A stretch of 64,000 bases of DNA. Source: Eremophila alpestris peregrina (lineage: Eukaryota; Chordata; Aves; Passeriformes; Alaudidae). This document shows, piece after piece, positions 26,701 to 41,700 of this stretch. The position numbers and the translations under genes were made by a program. How positions within the stretch are numbered: position 1 is the first letter of the stretch; the number at the start of each line of letters is the position of its first letter. The DNA lies in contig WMCF01000014.1 in assembly GCA_009792885.1 (NCBI GenBank), positions 15,636,049-15,700,048 on the forward strand. Reading direction: 5' to 3'. Below the pieces are notes generated by a model that was given only the letters and a program-made list of their open reading frames with translations, was not told where the DNA came from and made no database searches.

Positions 26701-29700
26701 TCAACCTCCAGCAAGCTTCATTACTTTATGTCAGCTTCAATAATCTTTTTAGGTTCTTTATTTGTACTGTCCTCCCTCTAAGGTTCTCACAGTGTTTTTT
26801 TCAAGTATCAATGAGCTATGGAGCAAGACATTGAGGTTCATTTTTACTGCAAACAAAGCTGTTTAGTCTCTGATAAGAGTTAAGGCCCCACAGTGGCACC
26901 ATGGCAGGGCTGTGAGAAAGAACATGAATTTTACATCAGCATTTCTGTTACACTATTGAGCAGCTCCCCAGAAACTCCAACAGAAGTGTGATAAAGTGTA
27001 GAGCTGCTGACAGCCCCACTATGAGCAGGACGTTGAACAAGATCTTCACACAGCCAACATTTCCATGAATCTACAATTCTGCTCATCCAAGATCCTAGTA
27101 TTCTGCATGGATTCCCAGTAAATTCAGTAAAGAAAAACCCACTTCTGTTGGGATGGGTGATTGTGTCCTGTGGGATGCAAATTAATGCTATATTTGCTAT
27201 TGGTGGCAGAAGCCTAAGTGAAAGCCCAGTCATTTCAGTCAAAAAAAGGTTATGTGTAGTTCAGCTTTATGATAATGATGGTGCCAAGCTCCCCCTAACA
27301 GAGATTTCTCAGCTGGGAATTTTCTCTTGCAATTACAAAACACTTCTTACTGCCCTCTGGACACATCTGGCTGTTTTAGGCACCTCCACCTCTCAGAGGT
27401 GAAGTTTTCTGCAGTCACTCACAGTTCCTCCAGATCTTAATGTCATACCATGCCAACTTCTAAGATTTCTGTTGTCAGCTCCAACTGGGATTCATCCTAA
27501 TCTCTAGCCTTCATTACTGCTAATAGTACTGTTTTTGCAAATGTGCTAATGTACACACAGAGAAAACTAACTGAAAATATATCTGCATCTAAAGCATACT
27601 AGAGTACTGGGCTTCTACTATTTTACCCTTTGTTGCTTCCAGTGTCAGTGGTCTGGTTTGTACAGTGGACAACTGTCAGGAAACTACTCTCCCCCGCATA
27701 CTGCTGTGCCTGAGGTGTTTTGCTTTGTTAAATATCTCCAGTTTTGTGTTTCTCTTTGGATTTTTATTTGATGTTCACAGCTCCTGCAGAATCACCTAAA
27801 GATTTTGTGTGAGATGCTCAATAATTCTTGTAGGTAAGCTCTTTACCCCCTTTCTTCCAATCTAATATTTTCAAAACAAATTTATTTGATACAGAGACAT
27901 ATTGTGATTCTTTTGTTTTGAGGAGTAGACTTATGACCTGAATGTGAGCAGCAGAATTTCCAGAGTGTTAACCACTTTTGCCCCTTCTCTGTAAGGGGGG
28001 TTACAGACCTCAATGCCTGACATACACACTTACCTCAGGTATTGTTATGACTGGTCCTGGTGGTCCTGGAGGTCCAGGTGGTCCCACAATACTGTTGCCA
28101 TCCTGTCCTGGTTCACCCTATTTCAAAAGCATTACATATGGAAAACCCATATACTAAGCACTACATTTCACAAAGGTTTTTTGAAAAGAATGAAGTCCAC
28201 ACAATCTCACCCGAGGTCCTGGGTCACCCTTCTCTCCTTTTGGACCCTGCAAGTGATTTTAAAAAATGAGCATAAGTGATTTAAAAGGAGAAAATATGAA
28301 ATGTGCTCTCCCTTGCTTCACAAAAAGCACAGTAGTAAATTGCAAGTAAAGAACGATCAATCCCCAGCTCTCTCAAAGCACACATGGGGCCAACTAGTTT
28401 CAACCCACATCTTCTGAGGGTCTGATGTTTAAAAGTATTTCCCAGAACTTTTGACAGAGTTCACAGACAACTAGAAGCAAATGAGCACAAAACATTTCAT
28501 TAGTTGGAAACTAATCCAACGAACCTTTCTTTCACTGCACTGAAATCAGCCATCCCTGGCTGTGCTGTCCTTTTCCAGCATCAACCACATCAGTTATGTC
28601 CAGGATTTCCCAGGGGGCCAGATAGGAGAAGCAAGGGGAACTAAACTGTCATCTTTCAGGCAGCTTATTTCTAAGCTTGATGAGCCAGAGCAGTTCTCTG
28701 TAGAACTCCCTGTGCTGAAAATGTAGACACTTTGTCTGGCACCAGTGAGAGGAAGGCACCAGGGGACAAGCCATGGGACTTCCCATGCAAAGCACGCTGT
28801 AATCCTTGAGGGTCTTAAGCATGAGAAATACATTAAAATCACCTATGAGCCTGCTGGCTTTCCTCTAATTAAAGGCAGAGCTGATTTCTGAATAATTAAA
28901 AGCAGAAGGAGCATTGAGGAATCAGAACTAGCCTCTGGAGATGCCTGAATCTCTTCTGTCTGATGAGGGAGGCGTGGGCAAGGCACACTCTGCTCCTGTG
29001 TTTTTTGGCTGAGGTAAGTGCTCCAGGTTAAGCAGGACAAACACAGCCCCAGCTCTTCACACTCTTCTAGCAAATGTTGACCCTACTGATCCTTAAGAGG
29101 TAGGTTTGGGAGCCAGTGTGTGTTAGGTGGACACAGATTACGATAACCCTACTCACCACTTCTCCAGGATGCCCAGCAATGCCAGGAAAGCCTGGTTTTC
29201 CATCTGTGCCCAGCATTCCCTGCCACAAAAAAACATACTGTTATTCTCTCTAAGAACTGAATGTTAAAGTGCATTCAGTTTCACACGAGCAGGAGGCTGC
29301 CGTTGGGGAGGGACACGATACAGGGCTGGTGGGTAGGTTTGGGGGAGGCTCATTATCTCATTAGTCATCTGCTCTCTCCATTCCTCCTGCTCTTTCCCCC
29401 TCTCCAGAGCAGGTTTATGGCTTTTTTTCCTCCTGTAGCTTCGATCGTTTTTCACTGCTTCCACCCCTGCTTAGCAAAGGGTGAATTTCATTGCTGTCCC
29501 CCCTAAATGTGTTTGATGAGTTATTTCCACCCTTCAGAGTTAAGTGACTCTCAAGCTGGAGGAAGAGAAGGGATGTAGACATTGGCACTGGATGTAGACA
29601 GGAGTGAGTATGTGGAGCAGAAAACACTCTGTGTTTTGATACAGGGCTGTCTGTATATGACTGCTGGAATATGGCAGCTACTCTGTTCTACAGGAAAAAG

Positions 29701-32700
29701 AGAGGCTGTAACGATAATGCAGTTTGCCCTGAGAAAAATGGATAAAGGAAGGTTCTAAATTCTTAAAGGACCAGATAAACAGCTATACTTTTTGCATCTG
29801 TTTTTCTCTGCATCATATGAAAGAGCAAAGGAAATGACACAGAGCAGCCTAATGATTCATCCAAGGGACCAATTAGTCCTGTTAGCTTGGTTTTTTCGGT
29901 GAGGTGTTTGTATTGTTTTGTATGTGGGTTGTGGATTTTTGTTTTGGTTTTTTTTTTGCTTTGAGAAATTTTTTATTTGTTTGAGGGTTTTTTGTTTCAT
30001 TTTGGTTTTCGGAAAATACTGTTTTGTTTCCAACTTTTTGCTCTGCTTGAAGATAATATTTTTGGGTTTTAACAGTAGATAGTAGCAGTAGATAGAGATT
30101 TAATGTGCCTGCTTCATTAAGAAAGGATATTCTCATTGCTATTTCTGCTTTTTGTCAGTGATCAGTGAAGCGTGTGGGTCAGGAATAAACTATGATTTCT
30201 GAAGTACCCTATTCTTCATTTCATAAGCAATTTTATAAATAGGATAAAGGGTGTCTGAAGGCTGATGGAATTTAGGCATCCAAGCAACTACTGGGATTTT
30301 GGTATCTGTATGAGCAGTAAAAATGGTACTTGGGACATAAGTCTCTCAAGTGCTTACAGAAAATTAAAAGTATCTGTCTGCAGCAAAGGTAAATGGACAG
30401 AGTAAATAACCTTGGATCAACAGCATTTCTGCAACAAAATATTGTCACTTCAGGCATGTTGGTACTTGCAGGCAGCTTCCTACCATTACAAACACTGAAT
30501 AGTTTCTCCCATTAGTTTTCCCAACAAAATTTAAATGGGAAGAAAAGATCCAGGATAGGTAAGATGTTTTACTGCCATCAATGTATCCAGAGATATGCTT
30601 TTTTCTAACTCCCTTCATATTTTAAGAATGTAGCTCATTGCTCAGGTATAAAAGGACAAAGGTATTTTTTAGTTTGAGGGTTAAAGAGATACATTGCTTA
30701 TTTTTTAAAGAGCTCTGTGGTCACTCCACTTAAAATATACACATATTTCAAATGCATCTATCACATAAACCAATAATAATTACTAGATAAAGGATCTCAG
30801 AAGAATGGACATGTAGGCATAGTAAAAAAGAAAATATTCTATAGTCTCAAACTGATTAAGAAGAGTTAAACTACTGTCCTGTGTGTTAATGCATCAGCTT
30901 TAATTATCAAGCTGACAAATATCTATGTGAAATGACAACACTCAAAATATGTACAGCAGATGGAATTTATGGCAAGAAGAGTCCTGCTACATTGTTGGTA
31001 TTTTTTAAAAATAAACAAGCAGATGCTGCTAAAAGACTGTGATAACACTCTTGTAAATACTCAGCAAGCAAAACCACATTTATCTTGTTTCCTAGAGCAA
31101 ATTTTTGTTTCAGGACTGTCCCAAATGCAGGAAAAGGCTTTATTTTATTTTATTTTATTTTATTTTATTTTATTTTATTTTATTTTATTTTATATTTTTA
31201 TATTTTCTTTTCTATGAGTCACATCAGCGCTCTCTGCTGGCTTATGCCTGCAAAAGACACTCAGGTTAGACAGGGACCAGCAAGGAGCAGCACAGTGCCA
31301 AAGAGGAGTTTTGGGGTGGGCTTCCGGAGGAGTTCAAAGCAGAACAGGCAGGGATAAGCACAGACATGAGCCTGCTACTGTAGCACAGACCTGTGCCGTG
31401 GGTGGGGCACTGCAGTGTGGGGTGATAGCTGCACACCACCATATGAAGGAACAGGGGGCAGGTGGAGCTTCGTTTTCTGTCTAAAGTTTGATGATTTTCA
31501 TCTTTGTTCTGGTGAAAGTGTAAAGGGCCTCACAAGACTCCTTCGAAGACACACACCTTTTAGATGCAATTTTAGATGCAATTTTAACCACACTTTAAGC
31601 AGAAGTCTTAAGCACCAGGTTATACTGGCTCCTGATACTCACAATTCACCAGAGAAAGGGGTATGTGAAGCCATCCTGGGCTTTAATATGCTGACAGAGC
31701 AAGAAATGTTCATTATCCCCCAAGTGCATTAAGAGATGAAAGGAAAGAGAGGAAAGAAACAATGGAGGTTTTGGATCAGGTTAAATAAACTTCTCACCTT
31801 TGAACCTGGTGGACCTGTGTTGCCTCTTTCTCCCTGAAACAGAGACACAGTAGGGCTCGAGTATAAAGGTTAGCAATAATTGCAAGGATTTAAAACATGT
31901 AATGCTACTTTCCTTAAAAACAAAGGAACCAAATGGAGTAAAACAATGAGTAAAAATATGGCATATTTTTGGTAAAGTGATGCTTGGTATACATTTGTGA
32001 TTTGGTTCTGGGATTTTAACCACCCAATTACCACCCACACCAGAAGAGTTTGTGGTCATGACTCATTATTTTTGCAGAGCATTGATCATGCCACATATCT
32101 GAACCCTCATTTTTATGTCTGAAATCAGCTCATGGTAACATTCCCCAGATCTACCACTGCAGCCATGACCTCGTGCCTCCACAAAGGACTCACCATCTTC
32201 CTCCAAAACAGCTAACACAGTCCCCCCACACTGCTGCTCTCTCCAGCTACCCAGGCACTGCATCAAAGCACGAGCAAAATAATGAACACTGCGCTGTTCC
32301 ACCTTTGGGACTGATTCTGCAGGACTTGAGCCCTAAGCAGAAACATTCCTCAATTTTGTAACAGACAGAGAACATCCAATTTAGTTTATTTCTTTAGAGA
32401 TAGAGAATATAAACAGGAATAAATCAGCCTTTGCCTCAAATGTTATGTTTATGCTTACTGCTTTTCGGGAGTTCTTATATTCAAGAGTGTGTGAAGACTG
32501 TAGACTGCTTTTAAATGAAAACAGCTTTTCATCATAATAAAAGTGAAAGCAGAATTTGGATCCATGCTTACTTGCTAGGAAAGAGAGAAAATTGATCATA
32601 GCTGGTCTTCTCTGACAGCTGTACTCGTCTGGGGTATTTGAAGGATGAAGGATTCACGAAACAGAACTATACCTTCAACTCCTCATGATGCATTAGCTCT

Positions 32701-35700
32701 TGGATTTGGGAAGTGGGTGGTTGTTGTATTTTGCCACTGTTGCTTAGTGAAGTCATTTATAATCATGAAAAGTGGGTGTAAAATTCATCCCCATGAGAAT
32801 GATAGTGTATTAAAGCCACTTGGTATTAATTTTGCCATAGAGTACCTGGTTTTGTAAGATGTCAGGCAATAGCATGTTTCTTTCTGTTTCTCCTGTATCT
32901 TGGGGATGAATGACTGATGGTGAGGTCTCTTGGCCAAGGTTTATGACTACCTCTACCACTTCAACCCATTTCCTAAATCCTAGGAATTATGCTACCTCAA
33001 TTTCTGAAGTCTTCATGAAGCAGCATTTCTTAGAAAAAAGATTTCTAGCTAAGGGCAGAGAATAAGTTCTTTAAAACAAAAATGTATTTTCAGCGTGGAG
33101 ACTAGGCACCTACTGGTTTGTACAGAGCAGCATCATGTGAAAGCACATCTATTCTTGCCAGTCTACTGCAGTATCACTCACCCTCACGCACTGTGCAAAT
33201 TGCCATTTTTTCACTCATAAGTAATGTGCCCCAGCAGTAACAGGAGTAGTACCCAATGGAGGGACATATTTCAGCCCTAGAAGCTGAGCTTTACAGACTC
33301 TAGACAGAGGGGGCTGGCCAGATCTTTGGTGGCTGTTTTGCTATGAATTAGGTGCATGCAGTTATTGCCAGCAATGGGCAGTCAGTGATCAGTCCTTCGT
33401 GTAAGTTCAGGGGGAAATTTCATGGGGAGAGAATGGGCACTGCCACTTCTCATCTTCCATTTCCTGCTCTTTCAAGGCTACTGTTATTTCCCAGGGCAAT
33501 GAAGACCTTTAATTTCTTTAACTACACATTTAAGGTGTTGTCATGCTGTATTATTATCCTGAGAGGCGCTAAAGTTTTATAAAAGAATAGGAAAAACCTC
33601 TTTCTGTCTTAAGGACCCATTCTGCAAATCTGCCCTTTCCGACTGTGGTTTTTCATCTCTCCATTTTTTCCCTCATACAACTAGTAGCAGCATCAAAATT
33701 GAAAAATTCAGTCACTTCTAAGCTCAAATAAAACCAAGCCAAAGTAGTCATTGCTCCTCCTTTCTTCCCCCCAGCACCTTCCAGAAAGTTTTGCTATCAC
33801 TTTCCGGGATCAGAAGGCTTCCTCATGCAGATTTCTCTTTCAACAGCACACATGGAACCTCTCAGAGACCAGAGTGACATAATAAATGAGCAACAAATGT
33901 CTAAAAAAAATTTAACAAAGACGTGATGGAACTTAGTAGCGATAGGCCAGTTAGTATTTACTCACTGCTCTTGTTGGATGTGAAATCTAATAATACACAT
34001 TCTGCATAGATATTCAGTGTAAATAGGAACAAAATTTGTCCCAACTTAATTAGTATATGAATCTTAAATGAAAGCTGTTATGTTCAGCTAAATTCTTGGA
34101 ATATAGAAATAAAAAAAATGTAAAAAATATATTCCAAAGCAGTATAGGTTGTCTTTCAAGTGTTTTTACCTTTGGTCCTAGTGGTCTATGCTGTCCAGGT
34201 TTTCCTGCAGAATCCTATAAAAATACACTGAATTTACTGGTAAATCCACATGGCTCTTCAAAATAATTTTTTTTTCAGAAAATTTGACTCACAACCACAA
34301 CTGTTACAAAAACAATGCTGGAGACCTGTAATATTAACAGAGAACATTAAAAGGTACTTTTTCTTACAAATACAACTTTAGTGCTGTCACTGCATACCAT
34401 ACATATTTTTAGAAAATATTAGAAATAAATTTATCCAAGTGCATTCATTGCAATGGATTGCTTTCAGCTGCTTATAATTGTTTGAATTTGTATTCTTGGC
34501 TAAAATTAAAATATGTTGCCAGAATAGAGGCAACACAGTCTTGCTGGGTTTAAATGCAGTTTCCCAAAAAGTTTGTTTCAGAAAACATTTGGAAATTCAA
34601 ATTCCTCTCGTCTCTGTATGGTGACATGGGTTGTAAAGAACCATTATGGCTCTTTGATGGTAAAATGGACAGCTGTTCATGGCAGTAAAATGGTCATTGT
34701 AGAAAACTGAATGGAAGAGAAAGGAATTCAACAAAATTATTAAGTTGTCTTTATCTGGAATATGAAGGCACTAATAAATGGTAATGCTAAATAATGAGAA
34801 AACACCAATGAAACTTTACACTGATCTGTGGAAGAAAAAAACAGAAACCCTGGAAATGAGAGCTGAGCCATCAGAAAAAACTAATCTTCTATTTCTACTT
34901 CAAACCACAACCACTACTTTCTGATGAAAGATTAGTAGAAATCTCAACAGATACAAAAGACAGTGACAATAAATGTCATTTATTTCCTAGCAGCAGTTTT
35001 GAGTTGCAGCCCTCTTAGAAGTAGATTTTCTGGTTTGACCTAGACACCACTGGGTACTCTGGAGTTGTGATAAGGTGTAAATGGCTCATGATGCAGTACC
35101 AGAAAGTATTTAAGAGCATTTTTATAATTACAGCAAAATTCTTATTTTTCTTATCTTTTTCTCATCTGCCTTCTGTACTGACTCAAACTTTGCAGAGTAA
35201 TTAAGCAGTAACAGGAAAATTTTGTTCAACTGCAACAAGACATTTTTTGAATATTTATATCGGAGTGACTTGGAAACAATGCCTGTTACAAAACTGAATG
35301 TGAGAGTAAGGCTGTGACTAAGGCAGGTCAGAATGCTCAATTTTGACCCTGGTTGTGGACATCTCATTGTTTCAGCTAACAGATTTAATACTTGTTTTTG
35401 TAACTGTATTTTTGTGCTATTTTTACTATCTAGGAAAAGACATAAGAGAGGCAGAGTTGTCTAAGCTATCAGCTACAACTTCAGTGACTCATAATTACTA
35501 GTACTTTAAACCAACACAATAAAGAGCGGCTTAAAGTCGCTGCTGCCTCCAGTGTTCAGTTGGCATCTGATGATTCATGGAATCAGAGGCACAGGATTGT
35601 ACAGGCCTGTGGAGGACACCTAATCCAATCACCCACTTGAAGCAGAACTGTCACCAGCTTCAGATCATGTTTCAGATCATGTTTCTGTCCAGCAAACTCT

Positions 35701-38700
35701 TGATAACTCCAAGACCAGACCTTCTGCAACCTCCCTGGATGAATTGCCCCAGTCCTGCAGCAACTTTCTCATGAATAGCCTTGTCCTAAGGCTGAGCCTG
35801 AACATCACAAGCTGCAAATGGTGACCACTGTCCCTTGCTGCCCTATCTGGCACTACAAGGAACAGTTTGGCTTCATCATACTTGCAGTTGCCTCTCAGAG
35901 AGACTCGTAAGTAGCTACTGAATCATGCCTGTCTCCTTTTGTAGCCAGACTAAACCACTGGAGCTCCTTCTATTGTTAAGAATGGCAATAAATCCAAATG
36001 ATCAGGTTGGTACTGATACATTATATTCCCATATTCCCTACTTGATGATTTAAGTGGCCCACACTAGCAAAAAAATCTCCTGAGACACAGTGATGGAGAA
36101 AAAACACATCCCGTTGTCTGTGACATTGCTTCCACACTACTGGGAACAATTTTTTAGTTTAAAAGTGGCATGTAGTATTACGCACATTTGATTGTCAAAC
36201 TATAACATTTCAGTTTCATCTTCATAGGTGTGATTCACCTTCAAGGAATCTATTAAGGTGAAAGAAGAAATATAGAGCTAGATAACATGAAAACCCTTAT
36301 TTCACCCTTTAATATATCAAAAATATATCAGAGCAGAATCAAAAAAATGATTAGCTAATGAGGTATCAGAGAAACACCATTCAGAGTCTTTGGACGACAC
36401 AGTTATTTTAATTACATTCTGTGGCAAGTGACTCCATTTCAGTGTAGTGACTTTCAATCTATAGCTCACTGGGCTATAGGTTTCCAAAAAGCAAAATGGA
36501 GGAAACGACTGTTTCGGAAAAAACCCAAAATAAAGTAAACAACCCAACAACAAATTATACTCCCCTCCTCCTAAACACCCACTCACCTTTGGCCCCCTTG
36601 ATCCAGGTATTCTTGATTCACTTAACAGGTCGATGCTACCTGAGCCTTCCATATCCTAATGAAAGAGACAAAATGCTACAGAATTTAAGAATTTATCTTC
36701 TGGGTTTTTTTTTTTCTAGTTCGTTGGTTTTGGTTTTTTTTTTCAACTGCTCTGTTTTCTGAAGTTCTGCAAAAACTGGAAACATACTGAACTCAAATAT
36801 TTTAATCTTTTCTCCTTAACTTTTTTCTGAGACAAATGGATGATGTTCTGGAGATAGGCTTTGCTCAAATGTGTTAAAAACCTGTTGGTCTTCCTTACAG
36901 AAACTCTGGTCTTTACTGTCTTGCCAACTTGACACCATTGCTCCAGCACTTCAGGCTGAAGAGCATCAAGCAGAAGTGAGATGGTATGTACTGTATTTAA
37001 GCACACTTTTAAGCATTATTTTTCTGCACAGCATTTACCTGCCACCCAGATATGGAAACACTAATGACTAGTAAGGATTACCAGAACTGATTTATGGCAG
37101 GGAGAACTTGCAAACAGTTAGTCAAGGGCAGCAATCCCTTTTCATCAATAAAGGTCCTTCCTAATTCTCACAGTCGAATATTGAACTCCTGCCTAAAATA
37201 CTGCTTTCTGAATTTGAGCAAAAAAAAAGTTCCAACATCAAACTGTAGAATTAATTATGTTGAAAGGGCTCTCAGAGGCTGCCTGGCTCAACTTCCTGTC
37301 AAAAACAGGGTCAACAGTGAATTCCAGTCAGGTTGTTTAGGCCTTGGAACCTTCCAGAGATGAAGGTTAAGTGTTCTCCAGGCTAAGCAAGCTCAGTTTC
37401 CCAAGACTTTCATTATAGGTTATCAGCTCCAGCCCACTGTTCATTTCCATTGCCCTCTGCTAACTCCAGAAAGAAGTCTCTGTGTAGTGGGAGTCCTTGA
37501 GAGCAGACTACCTATTTCCCATAGAGATTTTTTTAGTAGTTTTAAAGCAAGCTACACAGAAAGAAGCACCGCCCAGCAGCTTTCATTGTTGTATGACATT
37601 TCAGATCCATAGTAGAAGCAGGAGCTGCTGGTTCCAAAGCAGCAAAGAAATAAAATTGCAGGCTGCCATAATTACTTGTTTCAGGCCCAGCACCTGTCAT
37701 GTTCGTATCCCTTGGCTTGTACCTAGTGTTGGCTTAACTGTTTCCTTTTGCTGAAAAGGGAAAATCTTAATCTTTCTTTGTTTCACTTCCCTGCTCACAG
37801 CCATACAGCCTTCATTTGCAACATCAGCATCATATGTTGAACCCCCACTTTCCTTTAGATGACTAAAATGGCAGAAAATATGTTACATTTGGGGTGTGAA
37901 TATTCTCTAAAATCCTAGTAAATTAAATTGGCTTGTGGGAGAATTGATGGAATACTGAATGTTAGTGCATGTGAAGGGCAGGCATGTGCCAGGAATGTCT
38001 GCAGATGGGAGAAGGAACAGAAGAAAAGGAAAATCTCCACCTCCTAGTGACAACAAACCCTTGTGTCAGCTTACCGTGTTTAGAGGACCCATACTCCTGG
38101 CCTACTTAGCTCTCTGCCAGTTAGTAACTTGAAATAACCCAGCTTAGCACAGCTGTGATGCATTCAGGAGATGGTGTAAGGGAAAGGGTGAGACATCAGT
38201 TAGATGACCTTCAGCTACTGTTGAATGACAGCTTAACACCAAAGGTATGGAAAGCATCATCTGACGTGACTGCACTTGAAAAAGAGAGATCTTCTACTTT
38301 TGACCCTTTATGCCAACTCCGCATGAGTAAGAGAAACAGAAGGAATGCACAGCTGGAATCAGGTCCTTCCTTTTAGGGGACCAAGGTGAGAAACCTTTTG
38401 TGCAACTTTGCCTGAGATTTAATTTAATGTTATTCAGGCATTCTGCTCCTTAATCAGCTATCAGTGTATCAAACACCAACAGAAAATCTCCTCATATTCT
38501 CTGTTTAATGAAATTCTTACTGCTAAGGGTAAACCACACTATGTTTCTGGGCCCTTTCCCTTGACTGTACTGTGCCAGTCTGTTTTTCCCTTTAAGAGAG
38601 TGCTTGATGTCTGCTTGATATAACATTTCATCTTTTTCGACATCTGCATGATTTTAATGGGTTTACCAGGTACCTTCTGCAGCTCAAACTGTTCTTTTGG

Positions 38701-41700
38701 CAAGCATAAATACCAGCAAACACCATGCCATTTTGTTTTTGCACATAGCTGATCACAGATGCTAACAAGTGCTAACAGGAGTGTTTTGCAGAAACAGCCT
38801 TACAGCAATAAACAGACTGCCAGCCAAAAGGTAGTGTCACCCTAACAAACTGGCAGACCACGGTGCTGCCTCAACAGATGGCAGGGGTGGGCATCCAAAA
38901 GATCAGCTGCAGCTAGCAAGCCTGTTTAAAGTAGTATTCCTCTCAGGGAAATGACAATCATGCCAATTTCATTTGGACTAGATAAAGTTCAAGATGAAGC
39001 CAGTTACTGCAGTTAGAGTTCAAATCCTTCTGCATTTGCATCCATAAAAGTGGGGGTTCCCAGTTTTCACCCTTTCCTGCTCATCTGCTAAGTTTGCTCC
39101 TCTGAGACTAGGTATCAAAAGTGTCAGAGTTTTATCCCAAGCACCTACTTTCATGAGAACTCTGGTGACATAATAAGAGCATGTTGCTTTCTACCTGAAT
39201 AGTGCTAATGGGGAAAAGTGGAGAATCTCTTAAGGAATGGGTCCTCATGAGTCACAGAAGATGACTGTAAGTCAGAGAAGCCATTACTCTGGGTTAAAAC
39301 TCAGACTAGGCCTGGGATGAAGACATGACTTGCCAGTGGTCCTTAACTCATTCTGAGACAAGTAGATATTTATTCAGGGGAGACTGTGTACCAGTGCAGT
39401 GAGCCTCAGACAAGGCAAAAGATGGTTTGTATGCTTAGACTTCAAGCTGTTCCTTGTTAATAATTTCAGTGCTGGCAATTTAGAACTTGTGAACTGCTAG
39501 AAAGATTTTTGTCCATTGAAATTCACTGACATCAGTGAGATTATTAACCAGTAGTGTATATAGTACAATATTCTTTAGTCAGACACCAGAAAGTGAATTA
39601 GGTCTCTAAACAAGCATTAGCAGTCACATCTGCGACACCTCAAAGTGTCTGTAGAGTAAAGAAAAGAAAAATACAAAGGAGCTGGAGTAGACACTAAGAG
39701 AAACATGTAGGGAAACTGGTGTCTTTTAAACACCACCACTCTACTGCAGCCGTTCTACAGATGGCCAGTGGTTTCAGTCAAAAATTCTTACTTCTCTGAT
39801 GAGACTGCCCTGAGTTACTGTGCAAACGCTATTATGATATGAAAACTTTGGAAATATTTTCCTAAACTAAACAGCTAAATTAGAATTGAAAAGTGTACAG
39901 AAAAAAAGAAGAAAAAAGGGAAGACACAAATATTGATATTGACACTTTCTTGACCTCCCTTCACAAAGATGTTAATGCAGCAGCTATAATGCTTGAGCCT
40001 GAGTGTTTTTCCCTTGTCTTTCTTTACTGCAAAGCCACATTCTGCTCCAACAATGTTACCCAAATGAGCAGTTCTCAAGCGACATGTAAAACTCTTCTTG
40101 AGCTTGCCCAATCTCATATTTTTATGTGATGAAGGTACTATTCTCAGAAGTAGAAAAAAAGTAACATCTGCAATGTTATATTTTTAATAGAACATTTTTG
40201 TTCTAGGTAGAAGAGACCATGAGGTCAGAAAAGGGCAACATGTATGTCTCTGTATTTACACTCCTTGGCAAATTTCAGTCTGGAACAAATTACTCTGTCA
40301 TAATTTAGACTTAAATACCTATGAAATACACAGGTGATCACATTGTCTTTCCTCTGGAGGAAATATATTCATAGTTACAAAAACCTTCAGAATAGCAAAA
40401 TACCTCAAATCCCAAGCCATAACTTAGTCCTGGTGGTCCAGGAGGCCCAGGGGGTCCAGGAGGCCCAGGGGGTCCTGGTGGTCCAGGTTTCCCAGGAGAT
40501 CCAATAGGGCCAGCTTCTCCTTTGGGGCCTATTGATCCAGTGACTCCAGTATCACCCTAAAACAAAAATTCGGCCTATTGATACACTGAATATGCCTACA
40601 CAGAGGCAAGTAAGTAGATTTTTGGGATCACAGAACAGTTTGGGTTGGAAAGCTCATCAAAGTTTCAATCTGTCTGCCAAAGGCAGGAATACCTTCCACT
40701 AGACCAGGTAGCTCAAAATCACATCCAGCCTGGCCTTGAACATTTCCAGGAAGAGGTCATCCACCAGTCATGCTCATGGCCCTCCCCTGGACTTTTTCTA
40801 ACAGGTGCATGCCTTTTTTGCGCTTGGGGTCCAAGAGCTGGACACAGCTCTCCAGGTGGGCTCTCATGAGGGCAGAGTAGAGAGCAAGCACCACCTCTCT
40901 CAACCTGCTGGTCACGTGTATTGGTTCTGGCTGAACGGGAGTTAATTTTTCCCTTAGCAGTCCCCATGGTGCTGTGCTGTAGCCGGAAATGTGTTGATAA
41001 CACACCAGTGTTATGTCTGCTGCTGAACAGCACTGGCACACTATCAACGTTGTCTCTAACAATTCTCTCATCCCCTCCTCCCATCAAGTGGGCAATATCT
41101 TGGGAAAAGACACAGCTAGGCTAAAATAGCTGACTGACCCAAATTAACCAAAGGGATATTCCATACCATATGATGTCAGCTCAGGAACAAAAGCTAAGGC
41201 AAGTAAGTGGAATGGGGGACATTTGTTACTTTATAGTATTTGCCTTTGGGGCAACTGCATGACTTACTGATGGGAAGTGGAGATTAAATTTGTTTCTCTT
41301 TTGTTTATGCATGCAAACGTTCACTTTCTTTTTGCTTTAGTAAACACTGCCTTATCTCGACCTACAAGTTGTTTTCCATCTTATCATCTCTTTCCCCAGT
41401 CCCACTTGGAAGGGGGCTGATGGAGTGGCATCCAGCCAAGGTTACTGGACTACACCAGGTTTCATAGAGAAGCACGCTGACCAGCTGAGAAACCACAGGT
41501 TTGTCCACTTCATTAGGTTGCACAATAATAATCTTTATGATTTCTCGGCCCTTTTCAGTAATGTGCTGTATCACAGTAATCCTGCCATTCTATAAAGACA
41601 GTCTTTTTTATTACCTTTGCACCAGCAGAACCAGGTAGACCTTGATCGCCCTGTAAAAGAAAATAAATTCTAAGTACTTAGAATAAGACTATTAGGCAAC

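Noticed and set aside
32066..32302. Minus-strand frame with a GTGAGT donor-like site (near 32190)
   Set aside because: No collagen periodicity and no matching acceptor in phase; exons 12 and 13 already join in phase 0 without it.
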